A stretch of DNA of 64,000 nucleotides, taken from NCBI GenBank assembly GCA_964506325.1, contig CAZDLO010000009.1, positions 1 to 64,000 on the forward strand, read 5' to 3'. Below, piece after piece: positions 55,813-64,000 of the stretch (positions are counted from its first letter, which is position 1; every line of letters starts with the position of its first letter). The notes under the pieces are model-generated. The model made no database searches, was not told the DNA's origin, and saw only the letters and a list, made by a program, of their open reading frames with translations. The position numbers and the translations under genes are program-made. This DNA is from CAINVV01 sp964506325. GTDB lineage: Bacteria; Bacteroidota; Bacteroidia; Bacteroidales; Prolixibacteraceae.

Positions 55813-57033
55813 ATGAGATTCAGATATACACTTATTCTGCTTTTTGCAGGATTTCTCCTCTTCTTTCAAGCCTGCCAGGAAAAAACTGCCTACAGGGCAT
55901 TGATCGTTACCGGTCAGAGTAACCACAACTGGAAAGCATCTGCCCCGATCCTTAAAGTAATACTCGACCAGACAAAGTTGTTTACAACCGACGTGGCCAC
56001 CACTCCCCCTGAAGGAAAAGACCTGAGCGACTTCAAACCTGATTTCGGGAAATACAATGTTGTCGTGATGGATTATAACGGCGAAGCTTGGCCCGAACAA
56101 ACCAAGGCCGCTTTTCTTGAGTATGTGAAAAACGGAGGGGGCGTGGTTATCTACCACGAAGCCGACAACTCCTTCGCAGACTGGAAAGAATACAACGAAA
56201 TCATTGGCCTGGGCGGCTGGAACAAGCGCTCTGAAAAAGACGGTCCCTATGTATATTACAAAAAAAATGAGCTTGTAATCGATACAACAGCCGGTTCTGC
56301 CGGTTCTCACGGACCGCAGCATGAATTCCTTGTTAGGGCCCGCAAGGCAGATCATCCGATCATGAAAGGACTTCCCTTTGCATGGATGCATGGCAAGGAT
56401 GAACTTTACAGCACGCTTCGCGGCCCCGCCAAAAACATGGAAATTCTCGCTACAGCCTACGCCGATACCGCAAAAAGAGGCACTGGCAGGGATGAACCCA
56501 TGCTGATGACCATCACTTACGGTAAGGGAAGAATTTTCCATACAGCCATGGGTCACGTTGGTAAAGATGAAACACATCCTGCAACAGAGTGCGTCGGCTT
56601 TATTGTAACCTTGCAGCGCGGTGCCGAATGGGCGGCCTGCGGTAACGTGACACAGGCTATCCCGCAGGATTTTCCAAACGTTGCCTGCGCAGTATACAGA
56701 CCTGAATACAAGGAGGTTACACTGGAGGAAGATCTTGAGAAAATTGCAGCCTATGAAATTGATAAAAGTACCCGCTACCTGACTGATCTCCAGGGCAGGT
56801 TACGTAAAGCCACTTCCGACCCGGCAGCCCTTCTTGATCTTGAGAAAAGAATGGTTGAAATTCTGAAAGCCGAAAATGCAACCGTAGAGGGTAAAAAATT
56901 AATCCTCAGAGAGCTTGCATGGATGGGATCAGATTATTGTATCCCGGCAGTTCAGGAGCTGCAGAAAATTCCCGATCTTCAGGTCGCTGCATCCTTCACC
57001 CTGGAAAGGATGAAGGGTCCGCGTAAAATCTGA
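55813..57033 (+). CDS. ThuA-domain lipoprotein
   Basis: The protein has 406 residues from the ATG at 55813, giving a lipobox (FFQAC); the in-frame ATG at 55780 overlaps the upstream gene. The ThuA (amidotransferase-like) domain spans about 25-265: ALIVTGQSNHNW, YNVVVMDYNGEAWP, GGGVVIYHEADN, and GKGRIFHTAMGH. A helical C-terminal ~100 residues resembles a HEAT-type repeat. ThuA proteins recur with Gfo/Idh/MocA and cytochrome genes; ThuA/ThuB of rhizobia take part in 3-keto-disaccharide formation. This supports a keto-sugar theme for the operon. Confidence 0.85.
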   Translation: MRFRYTLILLFAGFLLFFQACQEKTAYRALIVTGQSNHNWKASAPILKVILDQTKLFTTDVATTPPEGKDLSDFKPDFGKYNVVVMDYNGEAWPEQTKAAFLEYVKNGGGVVIYHEADNSFADWKEYNEIIGLGGWNKRSEKDGPYVYYKKNELVIDTTAGSAGSHGPQHEFLVRARKADHPIMKGLPFAWMHGKDELYSTLRGPAKNMEILATAYADTAKRGTGRDEPMLMTITYGKGRIFHTAMGHVGKDETHPATECVGFIVTLQRGAEWAACGNVTQAIPQDFPNVACAVYRPEYKEVTLEEDLEKIAAYEIDKSTRYLTDLQGRLRKATSDPAALLDLEKRMVEILKAENATVEGKKLILRELAWMGSDYCIPAVQELQKIPDLQVAASFTLERMKGPRKI

Positions 57034-57093
57034 TAACCGGCAGGTAGATTTAATCCCGGATTTTTTATACATTTAGAATCATTTTAACATCAG

Positions 57094-57128
57094 CAAAGCG
57101 TGTGTGAATACTTTTTTCACACGCTTTG
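57094..57128 (+). terminator. Hairpin terminator after the ThuA gene
   Basis: An 11-base-pair stem (57094-57104 with 57118-57128) surrounds a T-rich loop. It lies 60 bases after the ThuA stop and marks the end of the second block. The trailing T-run is short. Confidence 0.55.
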
Positions 57129-57185
57129 TTCTTGTGTGAATATACTTTGTTCCTGTCAATTTCAGTAAAAACACCCATTCAGCCT

Positions 57186-58115
57186 ATGTTTTCCCTGGTT
57201 ATCCCTGTTTTCAATGAAGAACAACTGATCGACGATCTGGTCTCCAGGGTTATTGCCGCTGTGGAATCATTTACCGGCGATTACGAAATCCTCTTTATCG
57301 ATGACGGAAGCACCGACAGAACCGTTGAAAAACTGCTGATCCACAGGGATAAGAACAAAAGAATCAGGATCATCTCCCTTTCGAAAAATTTTGGGCACCA
57401 GGCAGCATTTACTGCCGGCCTTGAGCTGTCCACCGGTGAGATCGTCGCCATGATGGATGGAGATCTGCAGGACCCCCCCGAACTTCTTGCCGATATGTAC
57501 CGTAAAATCAGGGACCAGGGTTTTGACATCGTCAGCGGAAAAAGGACCGGTAGAAAAGGTCATGGCCAGCGGAATTTTTACACTTTCCTGTTCCACCTGA
57601 TCTTCAAAAACATCACAGGATTGGAAAATATGGAGAATGCCGGGAACTTCTCGATGCTAACCAGGGAAGCCCTGAAAGCACTCCTTTCCATGAAGGAAAA
57701 AGTGCGCTATATGCCAGGTCTGCGTTCATTTATTGGGTTCAGGCAGGGGACAGTCGAATATATCCGTGAGGACCGGCTCCAGGGAGAACCAAAAATGAGC
57801 CTTTCCAAACTATTTGCACTGGCCAGTGACGCCATCTTTTCATTCTCCAGGTTTCCCATAAGGCTTTGCCTCTACCTGGGAACCATCGGAACAATTGTTT
57901 TCATGCTGGCGGGAATCTATGTGCTGGTTGAAAAGATTCTTGGACTGGCGTTGCTCGGATGGTCCTCCACTTTGTTAAGCATCTACTTCCTGGGATCAAT
58001 CCAGCTAATTTTCCTGGGTATAGTTGGCGAATATGTATTCCGGATCTATAAGGAATCACAGAACCGACCGATATATTTTATCAAAAAAATTCATGAAGAC
58101 TCTTCAAATCCATGA
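57186..58115 (+). CDS. GT2 polyprenyl-phosphate glycosyltransferase (GtrB/DPM-like)
   Basis: The protein has 309 residues from the ATG at 57186, which directly begins the family N-terminus (MFSLVIPVFNEE). The catalytic domain has FIDDGSTDRT, MMDGDLQDPPE and NFGHQAAFTAGLE. Two C-terminal transmembrane segments follow (about 230-255 and 265-290). These enzymes transfer a sugar or aminosugar from a nucleotide donor to undecaprenyl phosphate at the inner face of the membrane. Its end overlaps the next gene by 23 bases, suggesting that the lipid-linked sugar feeds that protein. Confidence 0.9.
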   Translation: MFSLVIPVFNEEQLIDDLVSRVIAAVESFTGDYEILFIDDGSTDRTVEKLLIHRDKNKRIRIISLSKNFGHQAAFTAGLELSTGEIVAMMDGDLQDPPELLADMYRKIRDQGFDIVSGKRTGRKGHGQRNFYTFLFHLIFKNITGLENMENAGNFSMLTREALKALLSMKEKVRYMPGLRSFIGFRQGTVEYIREDRLQGEPKMSLSKLFALASDAIFSFSRFPIRLCLYLGTIGTIVFMLAGIYVLVEKILGLALLGWSSTLLSIYFLGSIQLIFLGIVGEYVFRIYKESQNRPIYFIKKIHEDSSNP

Positions 58116-60174
58116 AACAGGGATTTTCAGATCACTTTTTGCGATAGGAGCTCTGCTACTGCTTATTATCCTTATTTCAGGAAGCAGGCAAGCAGGGATT
58201 TCAGGTGATGAAGAGGTCCACTACCAGCAATCCGTTAAAGTTTACAATTACTTCGCCTCACACGGACAGGACAAGAGCGCTCTTGATACACCTGTCTCCC
58301 ACCTGAAATATTACGGGCAATCCTTTGACAACCTGACTACAATCCTTATTCGCTGGTTCAGCATTGACGATATTTATTCATTTCGTCACATCATGAACAG
58401 TCTTGCTGCATGGTTCACCATTCTCATCGCTGCCCTGTTTGCCATCTGGCTTTCCGGGTACGGTGCCGGTCTCCTGACCCTGCTTCTTTTCACGGTCTCT
58501 CCTACTTTTCTTGGCCATGCACAGAATAACCTGAAGGATATTCCATTTGCACTGGCCTACATAGCAGGCACCTTTTTCATGTTGAAAGTGCTCTTTGCCG
58601 GGAAGAAAAACTGGCCGGACACTGTCCTGCTGATACTATCTGTGGCCTTCTGCATCAGCATCCGGCCGGGAGGTGTACTGCTGATCTGCTACCTTTTCTT
58701 ATTTTTCCTGGTCAGGGAGACAATAAACTACAGGCGAACCGCCTCCATCAACATGGTAGATGCAGGAACAACGCTTTCCCTTGTCCTGGTAATTGCAGTA
58801 CTCTCCTATTTTCTTGGGTTGTTGCTATGGCCCTATGCACTGGAAAATCCAATAACCGGTTTTTGGGAGTCGTACAATGTCATGGCCCGGTTCCCGACAA
58901 CCATCAGGCAGATCTTCGAAGGGAAGCAGCTATGGTCCGATTTTATGCCCTGGTACTACCTTCCCAAATTGATGCTGATCACCATTCCTCTCATTGTCTG
59001 GGTGGGTATTATCGGGTTTTTTGCCCTATTACGGAAATCCCCGGTCCAGGAATGGCTTAAATATGCTTTTCTGATTTTTACCATCATATTCCCCATCGTA
59101 TTTGTGATATATGAAAAATCAAATCTCTATGGCTCCTGGCGCCATTTCCTGTTTGTCTACCCTGGAATTGTTGTTTTGGCAGCAACCGGACTATGGCGCA
59201 TGATATCGTATTTTAGAACCAGTCTAAAAAGGGGGTTGGCAATAATGGTGGTATGCATACTTTCCTGGCACCCGGTCAGATTCATGGTTGGGAATCAACC
59301 TTATTATTACCTCTATTACAATCAATTGGTGGGAGGATTGAAAGGGGCATACGGCAATTATGAAACCGATTATTACTATCATTCTATCAGGGAGGGTTCA
59401 GAATGGCTGATCAGCTATATCCGGGACCACAATGATGGCGATAGCATTAAAATCGGAACAAGCTTTCCGGCCAACTGGTTTTTCAGGAATGAGAAAAATA
59501 TTTCCGTGAAATATTTTCCATACGACGAAAGAAGCCAGCATGACTGGGATTTCTACCTATCCGCCAATAGCTACATATCCCCTTACCTGCTTACAAATAA
59601 TTTGTGGCCTCCGAAAAACACCATCAAAAACATCGAGGCCGCCGGTATTCCGATCTGCACGGTTTTGAAAAGAGACAACACGAATGATTTGCTTGCATAC
59701 CAGGCCCTGAATCAAAACCACCCGGAGGAAGCGGTTAAATACTTTGAAGAAGTTATCAAAAAAGATTGTAAGGATGAATTAATCTTTTATAATTTTGCCG
59801 CTGCCACTTACAATCTGGGTGACAAGAAGAAAACCATGTCACTCCTGGAGAAAGGTTTGGAAATTAATCCTGAGCATGAATTAAATCTGATGTTTCAGGC
59901 AAACATTTATGCAAACGAGGGAGATACCGCCAGTGCTGCTGAATTCTATCAGAAACTGATCGGTATTAACCGGAAATACTTCGATGCTTATCCTGCACTG
60001 GCGAAGATATGGATCGGGAATAAGGAGAATAAAAAAGCCCGGGAGCTGCTAAAGTCTTGTTTGAGAATGTATCCGGGATTCAAGGAAGCAATTGCAGGTC
60101 TGGCTGACAGCTACAGATCAACAGATCCGGATATTGCAAAGAAATATGATGAATTGGCAAAAACTATACAATAG
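58093..60174 (+). CDS. GT-C (ArnT/PMT-like) membrane protein with C-terminal TPRs
   Basis: The protein has 693 residues. About ten or more hydrophobic segments (15-400) follow a first loop with GISGDEEVHYQ, whose acidic pair fits the catalytic Asp-Glu of ArnT/PMT-type GT-C enzymes. The segment 400-540 is periplasmic in style. From about 545 TPR-like repeats follow (ALNQNHPEEAVKYFEEV, YNLGDKKKTMSLLEKGLEINPE). It would use the polyprenyl-phosphate sugar made by the upstream GT2. The acceptor is unknown. Confidence 0.82.
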   Translation: MKTLQIHETGIFRSLFAIGALLLLIILISGSRQAGISGDEEVHYQQSVKVYNYFASHGQDKSALDTPVSHLKYYGQSFDNLTTILIRWFSIDDIYSFRHIMNSLAAWFTILIAALFAIWLSGYGAGLLTLLLFTVSPTFLGHAQNNLKDIPFALAYIAGTFFMLKVLFAGKKNWPDTVLLILSVAFCISIRPGGVLLICYLFLFFLVRETINYRRTASINMVDAGTTLSLVLVIAVLSYFLGLLLWPYALENPITGFWESYNVMARFPTTIRQIFEGKQLWSDFMPWYYLPKLMLITIPLIVWVGIIGFFALLRKSPVQEWLKYAFLIFTIIFPIVFVIYEKSNLYGSWRHFLFVYPGIVVLAATGLWRMISYFRTSLKRGLAIMVVCILSWHPVRFMVGNQPYYYLYYNQLVGGLKGAYGNYETDYYYHSIREGSEWLISYIRDHNDGDSIKIGTSFPANWFFRNEKNISVKYFPYDERSQHDWDFYLSANSYISPYLLTNNLWPPKNTIKNIEAAGIPICTVLKRDNTNDLLAYQALNQNHPEEAVKYFEEVIKKDCKDELIFYNFAAATYNLGDKKKTMSLLEKGLEINPEHELNLMFQANIYANEGDTASAAEFYQKLIGINRKYFDAYPALAKIWIGNKENKKARELLKSCLRMYPGFKEAIAGLADSYRSTDPDIAKKYDELAKTIQ

Positions 60175-60188
60175 TAAATTTTAATAGT

Positions 60189-60443
60189 ATGAAGAAGAAC
60201 ATCATTCGTTTGGCACTGTCAGCAGTCCTGTTGCTGAATATCGCAGGAGTTGCACTGGCACAGGTACAGCCATCTAAGGCAAACAAAGATACCATCAATG
60301 CAGATAAGACTGCAAAGCCTGTTTTTTACGAAGCCACAGAAGAGAAGAGTGAATCCGGTAGTACCAGCCCGGTTATTTATTTTGCCGCCGGTTTGGTTGT
60401 GGTTGCCGGAGTGGTAATCTTTTTGCGAAAAAAGAAAAAATAA
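60189..60443 (+). CDS. Small exported protein with C-terminal membrane anchor
   Basis: The protein has 84 residues. A signal peptide (ending ALAQ) and a C-terminal hydrophobic segment followed by RKKKK flank a short acidic, Lys/Ser-rich middle. There is no LPXTG-type motif. I do not recognise it. It starts 14 bases after the GT-C gene and is probably co-transcribed with it. Confidence 0.6.
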   Translation: MKKNIIRLALSAVLLLNIAGVALAQVQPSKANKDTINADKTAKPVFYEATEEKSESGSTSPVIYFAAGLVVVAGVVIFLRKKKK

Positions 60444-60487
60444 ATCCTTCGGTTGATCTACGGTACCAGGTATTTTGTCAGTCTGGA

Positions 60488-61531
60488 TTAATCAAGGTAG
60501 ATGCTTTTACTGCTCCTGGGCAGTGCTTCCCCGATGATAGCGGAATCGGGCAATATTGCTCTTGTTTTTAATATTTCAAGTATTTCACCGGCATGTATGG
60601 CCGGTACAGCCATCAACAGCCCTCCGGAGGTCTGGGCATCGCAACAAAGCATCTTGTGCTCGTAGACGACTGCGGGCCCGAAACGGGTGTGCTCTTTCAC
60701 AAATTCCAGGTTCCGGAAGCAGGCACCCGGTATGCATCCCTCTTCAAGAAGTGTGAAGGATTCCTGGAAATGAGGTAAATTTTTTGACTGAATCCTAAGA
60801 GTTACATTACTGGCATCTGCCATCCGCATGGCATGACCGAGCAGGCCAAACCCTGTTATATCCGTGGCCCCTTTCAGGTTGAACTCCTGCATCACAACAG
60901 CACCACTCTTGTTAAGCAATTTCATGTAATCCAGCACTTTTCTTACAGTGCTTTCTTCCGTCATACCATTTCGCTGACCTGCAAGAATAACGCCGGATCC
61001 CAAAGGTTTGGTGAGAATCAGAAGATCTCCGGCCCTTACCCCGGAATTGGTAATAAGCCTTTCCGGATGTACCGTCCCAACCACCGCAAGCCCGAATTTT
61101 GGGGGATAATCCTCAATGGTATGTCCTCCAAGAACCAGGGCGCCGGCCTCAACAACCTTTTCATGCCCGCCCCTTAAAATAGACCCAAAGACTTCAAGAG
61201 GAATCCTGGAAGCAGAGAACATCATCAGGTTCAATACTAACAGAGGCGTCCCTCCCATGGCATAAACATCACTCAGGGCATTGGCCGCTGCTATCTGTCC
61301 AAACTCATAGCCATCACTACAGACCGGAGGGAAAAAATCGGTAGTATAAATAAGGGCCGTCTCATCGTTTAATTTGTATACACCTGCATCATCATGGGTG
61401 TCGATACCTACCATAAGCCTGGGATGTTCTACCTTTGGCAGTTTGGCAAGAATTTCACCCAGCTGCATGGGGGAAAGCTTGGCGGAACAACCACCCTGTT
61501 CAACTGTGGATAAAAGATCAAATTCACTCAT
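60488..61531 (-). CDS. selD: Selenide, water dikinase (selenophosphate synthase)
   Basis: The protein has 347 residues from the ATG at 61531. It makes selenophosphate from selenide and ATP. The N-terminal catalytic loop reads GGCSAKL with Cys15 and Lys18, matching Cys17/Lys20 of the E. coli enzyme, so this is the Cys (not selenocysteine) form. Other marks are VGIDTHDDAGVY, TTDFFPP, GGTPLL, KPLGSGV, TDITGFGLLGH and DAQTSGGLL. It is the distal gene of a minus-strand selenium cluster. Confidence 0.93.
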   Translation of the reverse strand: MSEFDLLSTVEQGGCSAKLSPMQLGEILAKLPKVEHPRLMVGIDTHDDAGVYKLNDETALIYTTDFFPPVCSDGYEFGQIAAANALSDVYAMGGTPLLVLNLMMFSASRIPLEVFGSILRGGHEKVVEAGALVLGGHTIEDYPPKFGLAVVGTVHPERLITNSGVRAGDLLILTKPLGSGVILAGQRNGMTEESTVRKVLDYMKLLNKSGAVVMQEFNLKGATDITGFGLLGHAMRMADASNVTLRIQSKNLPHFQESFTLLEEGCIPGACFRNLEFVKEHTRFGPAVVYEHKMLCCDAQTSGGLLMAVPAIHAGEILEILKTRAILPDSAIIGEALPRSSKSIYLD

Positions 61532-61596
61532 AAAAACAAAATTAGGCAAAAAACACCTTAACCTGATAAAAGGGTATCTGACTGGTTGGAAAAGCT

Positions 61597-61812
61597 TCAG
61601 ATACGCTTGGTTGTCATCCCGCTTCCCTGGGCAAAACTTTCGAGTTTATCACCGTCATTCCTGCTGATCTCCAGGCACATGCCGCATTCAGTCGAATATG
61701 GCCTTGGTACCGGAATAACCCTCACATCAACCTTGTGCTCAATGCACCAGCGTTCTGCCAGAATAACCTGGCGGATATTTTGAAACAGGAAGATTTCTTT
61801 ATTTCCCAACAT
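61597..61812 (-). CDS. DUF3343 small protein of the selenium cluster
   Basis: The protein has 71 residues. The ATG at 61812 starts a typical DUF3343 protein (LFQNIRQVILAERW near the start; PVPRPYSTECGMCLEI in the middle, with two Cys). Small DUF3343 proteins often lie in selenium-metabolism clusters, possibly as a selenium or sulfur carrier; that role is inferred. A longer frame up to 61956 is overlap with the upstream gene. It overlaps that gene by 14 bases. Confidence 0.85.
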   Translation of the reverse strand: MLGNKEIFLFQNIRQVILAERWCIEHKVDVRVIPVPRPYSTECGMCLEISRNDGDKLESFAQGSGMTTKRI

Positions 61813-62917
61813 CGTGGATAGCTTTGGCAAGAAAGGACAACTCCCCGGGGGTGTGATAAGGAGAAAGGGAAAACCGGCAATCCCCGGTAGGATACGATCC
61901 GAGGTGACGATGTGCCAGGGGAGCGCAATGCAAGCCGGACCTGCATTCAATTCCATAGTTTTCGTAGAACACCTGCGCCAGGGTTGAACAGCTTAACCTG
62001 TTATGTACAACGGAAAACAACTTTCCCTGGTTGGACTGATCCTCTGCACAGCGAACCTTGTAATTGGTGTTGCGTTTGACTTCTTTCAACAGATCCAGAA
62101 AGTCTCCCGTGGTATGGCATGAAACCGGCCTGTTCTTCAAGGCAGCATTCAATCCGTGAATTCCTGTAATATTCGGTGTTCCTGCTTCAAAGCGATCCGG
62201 AACAAAAGAGGGCATTGAAAGAGACTCAGATCCACTTCCCGTACCTCCGAATATCAGGGGGTCAACCATTTCGGGATGCCTGATAAAGGCTCCACCGGTA
62301 CCGGTTGGCCCCATCAGGGATTTATGGCCTGTGAAAGCCAGAAAATCAACTCCCCACTGATCCGCTTCAACCGGATGATGCCCCAGCGACTGACTGGCAT
62401 CAACCAGTAGTGGTATATCCCCGATGACCCTTTTTATGTCACCCGGGGATTGAGCCATACCATTGACATTGCTCATGTGACAGATGGCAACCAGTAAGGT
62501 ATCCGGACGCAGCCTGGAGGGGATTTTGTCGACTATAATCCTGCCGTCAGGACCGCTTTCAAGTAAGTCCCATTCAATCAAACCGATATTCCTCAAATAC
62601 TCAAGAGGCCTGGCAATGGCATTGTGCTCCATGGAGGAAGTAAGCACGTGACCACCTCTCTTACAGATGCCCAGGATCATCAGATTCAGTGCAGTAGTTG
62701 CATTGGCTGTAAAAATGATTTTGCCGGCTTCCGCTGTTCCCATAATCCCGGCAATTTGATCCCGGCACTCCTCAACCAGCCTGGTCGAATGCAGGATGCG
62801 GGGATAGGCTGAACGGCCATAGGTTCCTCCTGTCTCATTCAAGTGCCTGGTCATAGCTTCTGCTACCGCTAAAGGCTTCGGAAAACTGGTTGCACAATTG
62901 TCAAAATATAAATTCAT
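61799..62917 (-). CDS. Class V aminotransferase: cysteine desulfurase / selenocysteine lyase-like
   Basis: The protein has 372 residues. It is a PLP enzyme of the cysteine desulfurase family: NCATSFPKP start, HNAIARPL, VDASQSLGH, the Schiff-base Lys199 in FTGHKSLMGP, and Cys331 in GLHCAPLAH as persulfide or perselenide carrier (a second Cys325 is close). In this cluster it probably mobilises selenium (or sulfur) for SelD. Paralogue of IscS/SufS in fold but shorter. Confidence 0.9.
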   Translation of the reverse strand: MNLYFDNCATSFPKPLAVAEAMTRHLNETGGTYGRSAYPRILHSTRLVEECRDQIAGIMGTAEAGKIIFTANATTALNLMILGICKRGGHVLTSSMEHNAIARPLEYLRNIGLIEWDLLESGPDGRIIVDKIPSRLRPDTLLVAICHMSNVNGMAQSPGDIKRVIGDIPLLVDASQSLGHHPVEADQWGVDFLAFTGHKSLMGPTGTGGAFIRHPEMVDPLIFGGTGSGSESLSMPSFVPDRFEAGTPNITGIHGLNAALKNRPVSCHTTGDFLDLLKEVKRNTNYKVRCAEDQSNQGKLFSVVHNRLSCSTLAQVFYENYGIECRSGLHCAPLAHRHLGSYPTGDCRFSLSPYHTPGELSFLAKAIHDVGK

Positions 62918-62961
62918 AACAGGTTTTATTCATTAATTCCGGTACTTTCCTGAATCTGGAA

Positions 62962-63567
62962 TCAGGGTCTGACTACATGCCCCGCTTTAGCCATCGTCTC
63001 AGTAATGGTAAACATGTTGGAAATCTTTCCGACTCCCAGCTGCTCTTTGATACCATAAAAATCAGCACAAGTACCGCATACCAGTATTTGAACCCCACTC
63101 TCCTCCAGCAATTGTAACGAACTGTACACTCCCGAATCTTTGGTGGCCATTTTCGCACCGGCATTGTAAAATACAAGGTGGGTTGGCAATACCGTCTGCT
63201 CATTCAGTGCATTGAGGAATCCTTTCATCAGGATGGCACCCAGCTGGGGATCTCCCTCTCCCATCCGGTCGCTGCTTACAACAACCACATAAGCCGAACT
63301 TTTCACACCCACACCCGTTGTGATCTGAACAGCTTCATCCTTCAGTGTTGGCTCGTTTATAACCTCAATCCTGAAAAGGCCGTTCATTTCAGTCCCTGCC
63401 GGCGATAAAGCCTGGTCTTCCAGGTAAGTAATAATATTCTGGTAGGCCGTACGGTTATCACATTCAATAACCAACGACTCACCTGTCTCACTCTTTTTAA
63501 GTGCTTTTCGTGTTAAAATCAAGGGCTGCGGACATAACAGCCCTTTACCGTCTACTTTCTGAGTCAT
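62962..63567 (-). CDS. yedF: Sulfurtransferase-like selenium metabolism protein YedF
   Basis: The protein has 201 residues. The N-terminal TusA/SirA-like domain carries GLLCPQPL with Cys12. The C-terminal DsrE-like domain (about 90-201) has AYVVVVSSDRMGEGD and LVCGTCADFYG with further cysteines. This two-domain layout is YedF as found in selenium clusters, thought to handle selenium transfer. It lies 16 bases after the mnmH stop. Confidence 0.9.
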   Translation of the reverse strand: MTQKVDGKGLLCPQPLILTRKALKKSETGESLVIECDNRTAYQNIITYLEDQALSPAGTEMNGLFRIEVINEPTLKDEAVQITTGVGVKSSAYVVVVSSDRMGEGDPQLGAILMKGFLNALNEQTVLPTHLVFYNAGAKMATKDSGVYSSLQLLEESGVQILVCGTCADFYGIKEQLGVGKISNMFTITETMAKAGHVVRP

Positions 63568-63583
63568 GTATTTGTTTTATTTA

Positions 63584-64000
63584 TTACTCCTGTGTGGATA
63601 ACCTATTATGGGCCGCGCTTTCCGCATGTAAGCGAAAGCTCTTTTTGGCGAATTCAACCAGCTCAGGACCAATCTTTTCAGGATCATAGGAATCCGGAAT
63701 AAACGAAATCATTTTCGTCTCCCTTCTTGCCATGCTGAAATCATAGGATTTATCGTAATACGAAAGCGTAATATCTACAACTTTTTTATAATCACCTGAT
63801 TGCAAAGCTTCCAAAGTTTCCTTTGTGTCCTTGCCGCCCAGCCTTTTGCTGATCTTTTCAATGCTCACCTGCAGGTCCTCCATTGGAAAACAGGCATAGT
63901 CGCGGACCAGCCTTTCAACCCGTTCCTCTTTGGGGGGATCAATACGAATCGTCGGACAACAATTCATCTGTGAAAAAAGTTCGTCAAGGATAAAAACCCT
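63584..64000 (-). CDS. mnmH: tRNA 2-selenouridine synthase, C-terminal part (runs off the window)
   Basis: The visible 138 residues continue in frame to the window edge (RVFILDELFSQ before the internal Met), so the gene is cut by the window and is not shorter in nature. The sequence resembles the C-terminal P-loop-adjacent half of MnmH/SelU: RIGRV-like lead, LVRDYACFPMEDLQVSIEKISKRLGG, TKETLEALQSGDYKKVVDI and SYYDKSYDFSM. MnmH uses selenophosphate to replace sulfur in 2-thiouridine at the tRNA wobble position. Position next to yedF and selD agrees. Confidence 0.85.
   Translation of the reverse strand, partial: RVFILDELFSQMNCCPTIRIDPPKEERVERLVRDYACFPMEDLQVSIEKISKRLGGKDTKETLEALQSGDYKKVVDITLSYYDKSYDFSMARRETKMISFIPDSYDPEKIGPELVEFAKKSFRLHAESAAHNRLSTQE

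Noticed and set aside
61813..61956. Extended N-terminus for the DUF3343 protein.
   Set aside because: The extra 48 residues overlap the aminotransferase gene in another frame and do not match the family, which starts at the ATG at 61812.

Overview
The window looks like part of a draft or metagenome-assembled genome of a Bacteroidota bacterium, probably in the Bacteroidales/Marinilabiliales range. The evidence is the gene content: secreted GH92, GH95, GH29, GH27 and GH105 enzymes, many sulfatases, and Tat-exported Gfo/Idh/MocA and DUF1080 proteins. Promoter-like elements of the Bacteroidota type (TTTG, about 20 bases, TAnnTTTG) and lipoprotein signals point the same way. A run of exactly 100 N at 37886-37985 marks a scaffold gap. 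I see no rRNA, tRNA, CRISPR array or insertion sequence.

Region 1 (1-2.4 kb) is a decayed edge. It holds the 3' half of a GH95 gene with an in-frame stop and a 36-base direct repeat at its truncated end. It also holds a small Tat-signal protein, a short piece resembling the start of an ECF sigma factor running into a strong terminator hairpin, and the last ~70 codons of a lost gene whose relative survives at 31.7-33.9 kb.

Region 2 (2.4-37.8 kb) is one unbroken same-strand run of 20 tightly spaced genes, several with 4-base ATGA overlaps. It encodes an exported degradation set: an MGH1-like hydrolase, an esterase, GH3, GH29, two GH92, two NPCBM-GH27 paralogues, a Gfo/Idh/MocA oxidoreductase, GH105, two sulfatases, GH95, a GH95-like protein lacking the usual carboxylates, a DUF1961 (YesU-like) protein, several unassigned helical-toroid proteins, an unassigned TIM-barrel-like protein and a GNAT acetyltransferase. 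The mix suggests a sulfated, uronate-containing heteropolysaccharide with fucose, galactose and mannose side groups. No SusC/SusD pair, TonB receptor or hybrid two-component regulator is present.

Region 3 (37.9-44.6 kb) is mixed: the scaffold gap with a gene end, a PhoD-like phosphatase, a five-bladed-propeller glycosidase, an HxlR regulator divergent from an NmrA/QOR2-type oxidoreductase with a readable operator/promoter region, a dispersed-repeat-like palindrome, a metallo-beta-lactamase-fold protein and a metallophosphoesterase.

Region 4 (44.7-57.0 kb) is a second same-strand block: sulfatase, DUF1080 (3-keto-glycoside processing family), DUF4861, a membrane-anchored helical-toroid protein, GH105, a tetraheme NapC/NirT cytochrome fused to a SUMF1-like domain, two Tat-exported Gfo/Idh/MocA oxidoreductases and a ThuA lipoprotein. 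This is the most unusual part. It is consistent with oxidative (3-keto) sugar processing outside the cytoplasm, with a built-in membrane electron outlet.

Region 5 (57.1-64.0 kb) has a polyprenyl-phosphate-type GT2 coupled to a GT-C/TPR membrane protein and a small membrane protein. On the minus strand is a selenium cluster (mnmH partial, yedF, a cysteine-desulfurase-like enzyme, a DUF3343 protein, selD).
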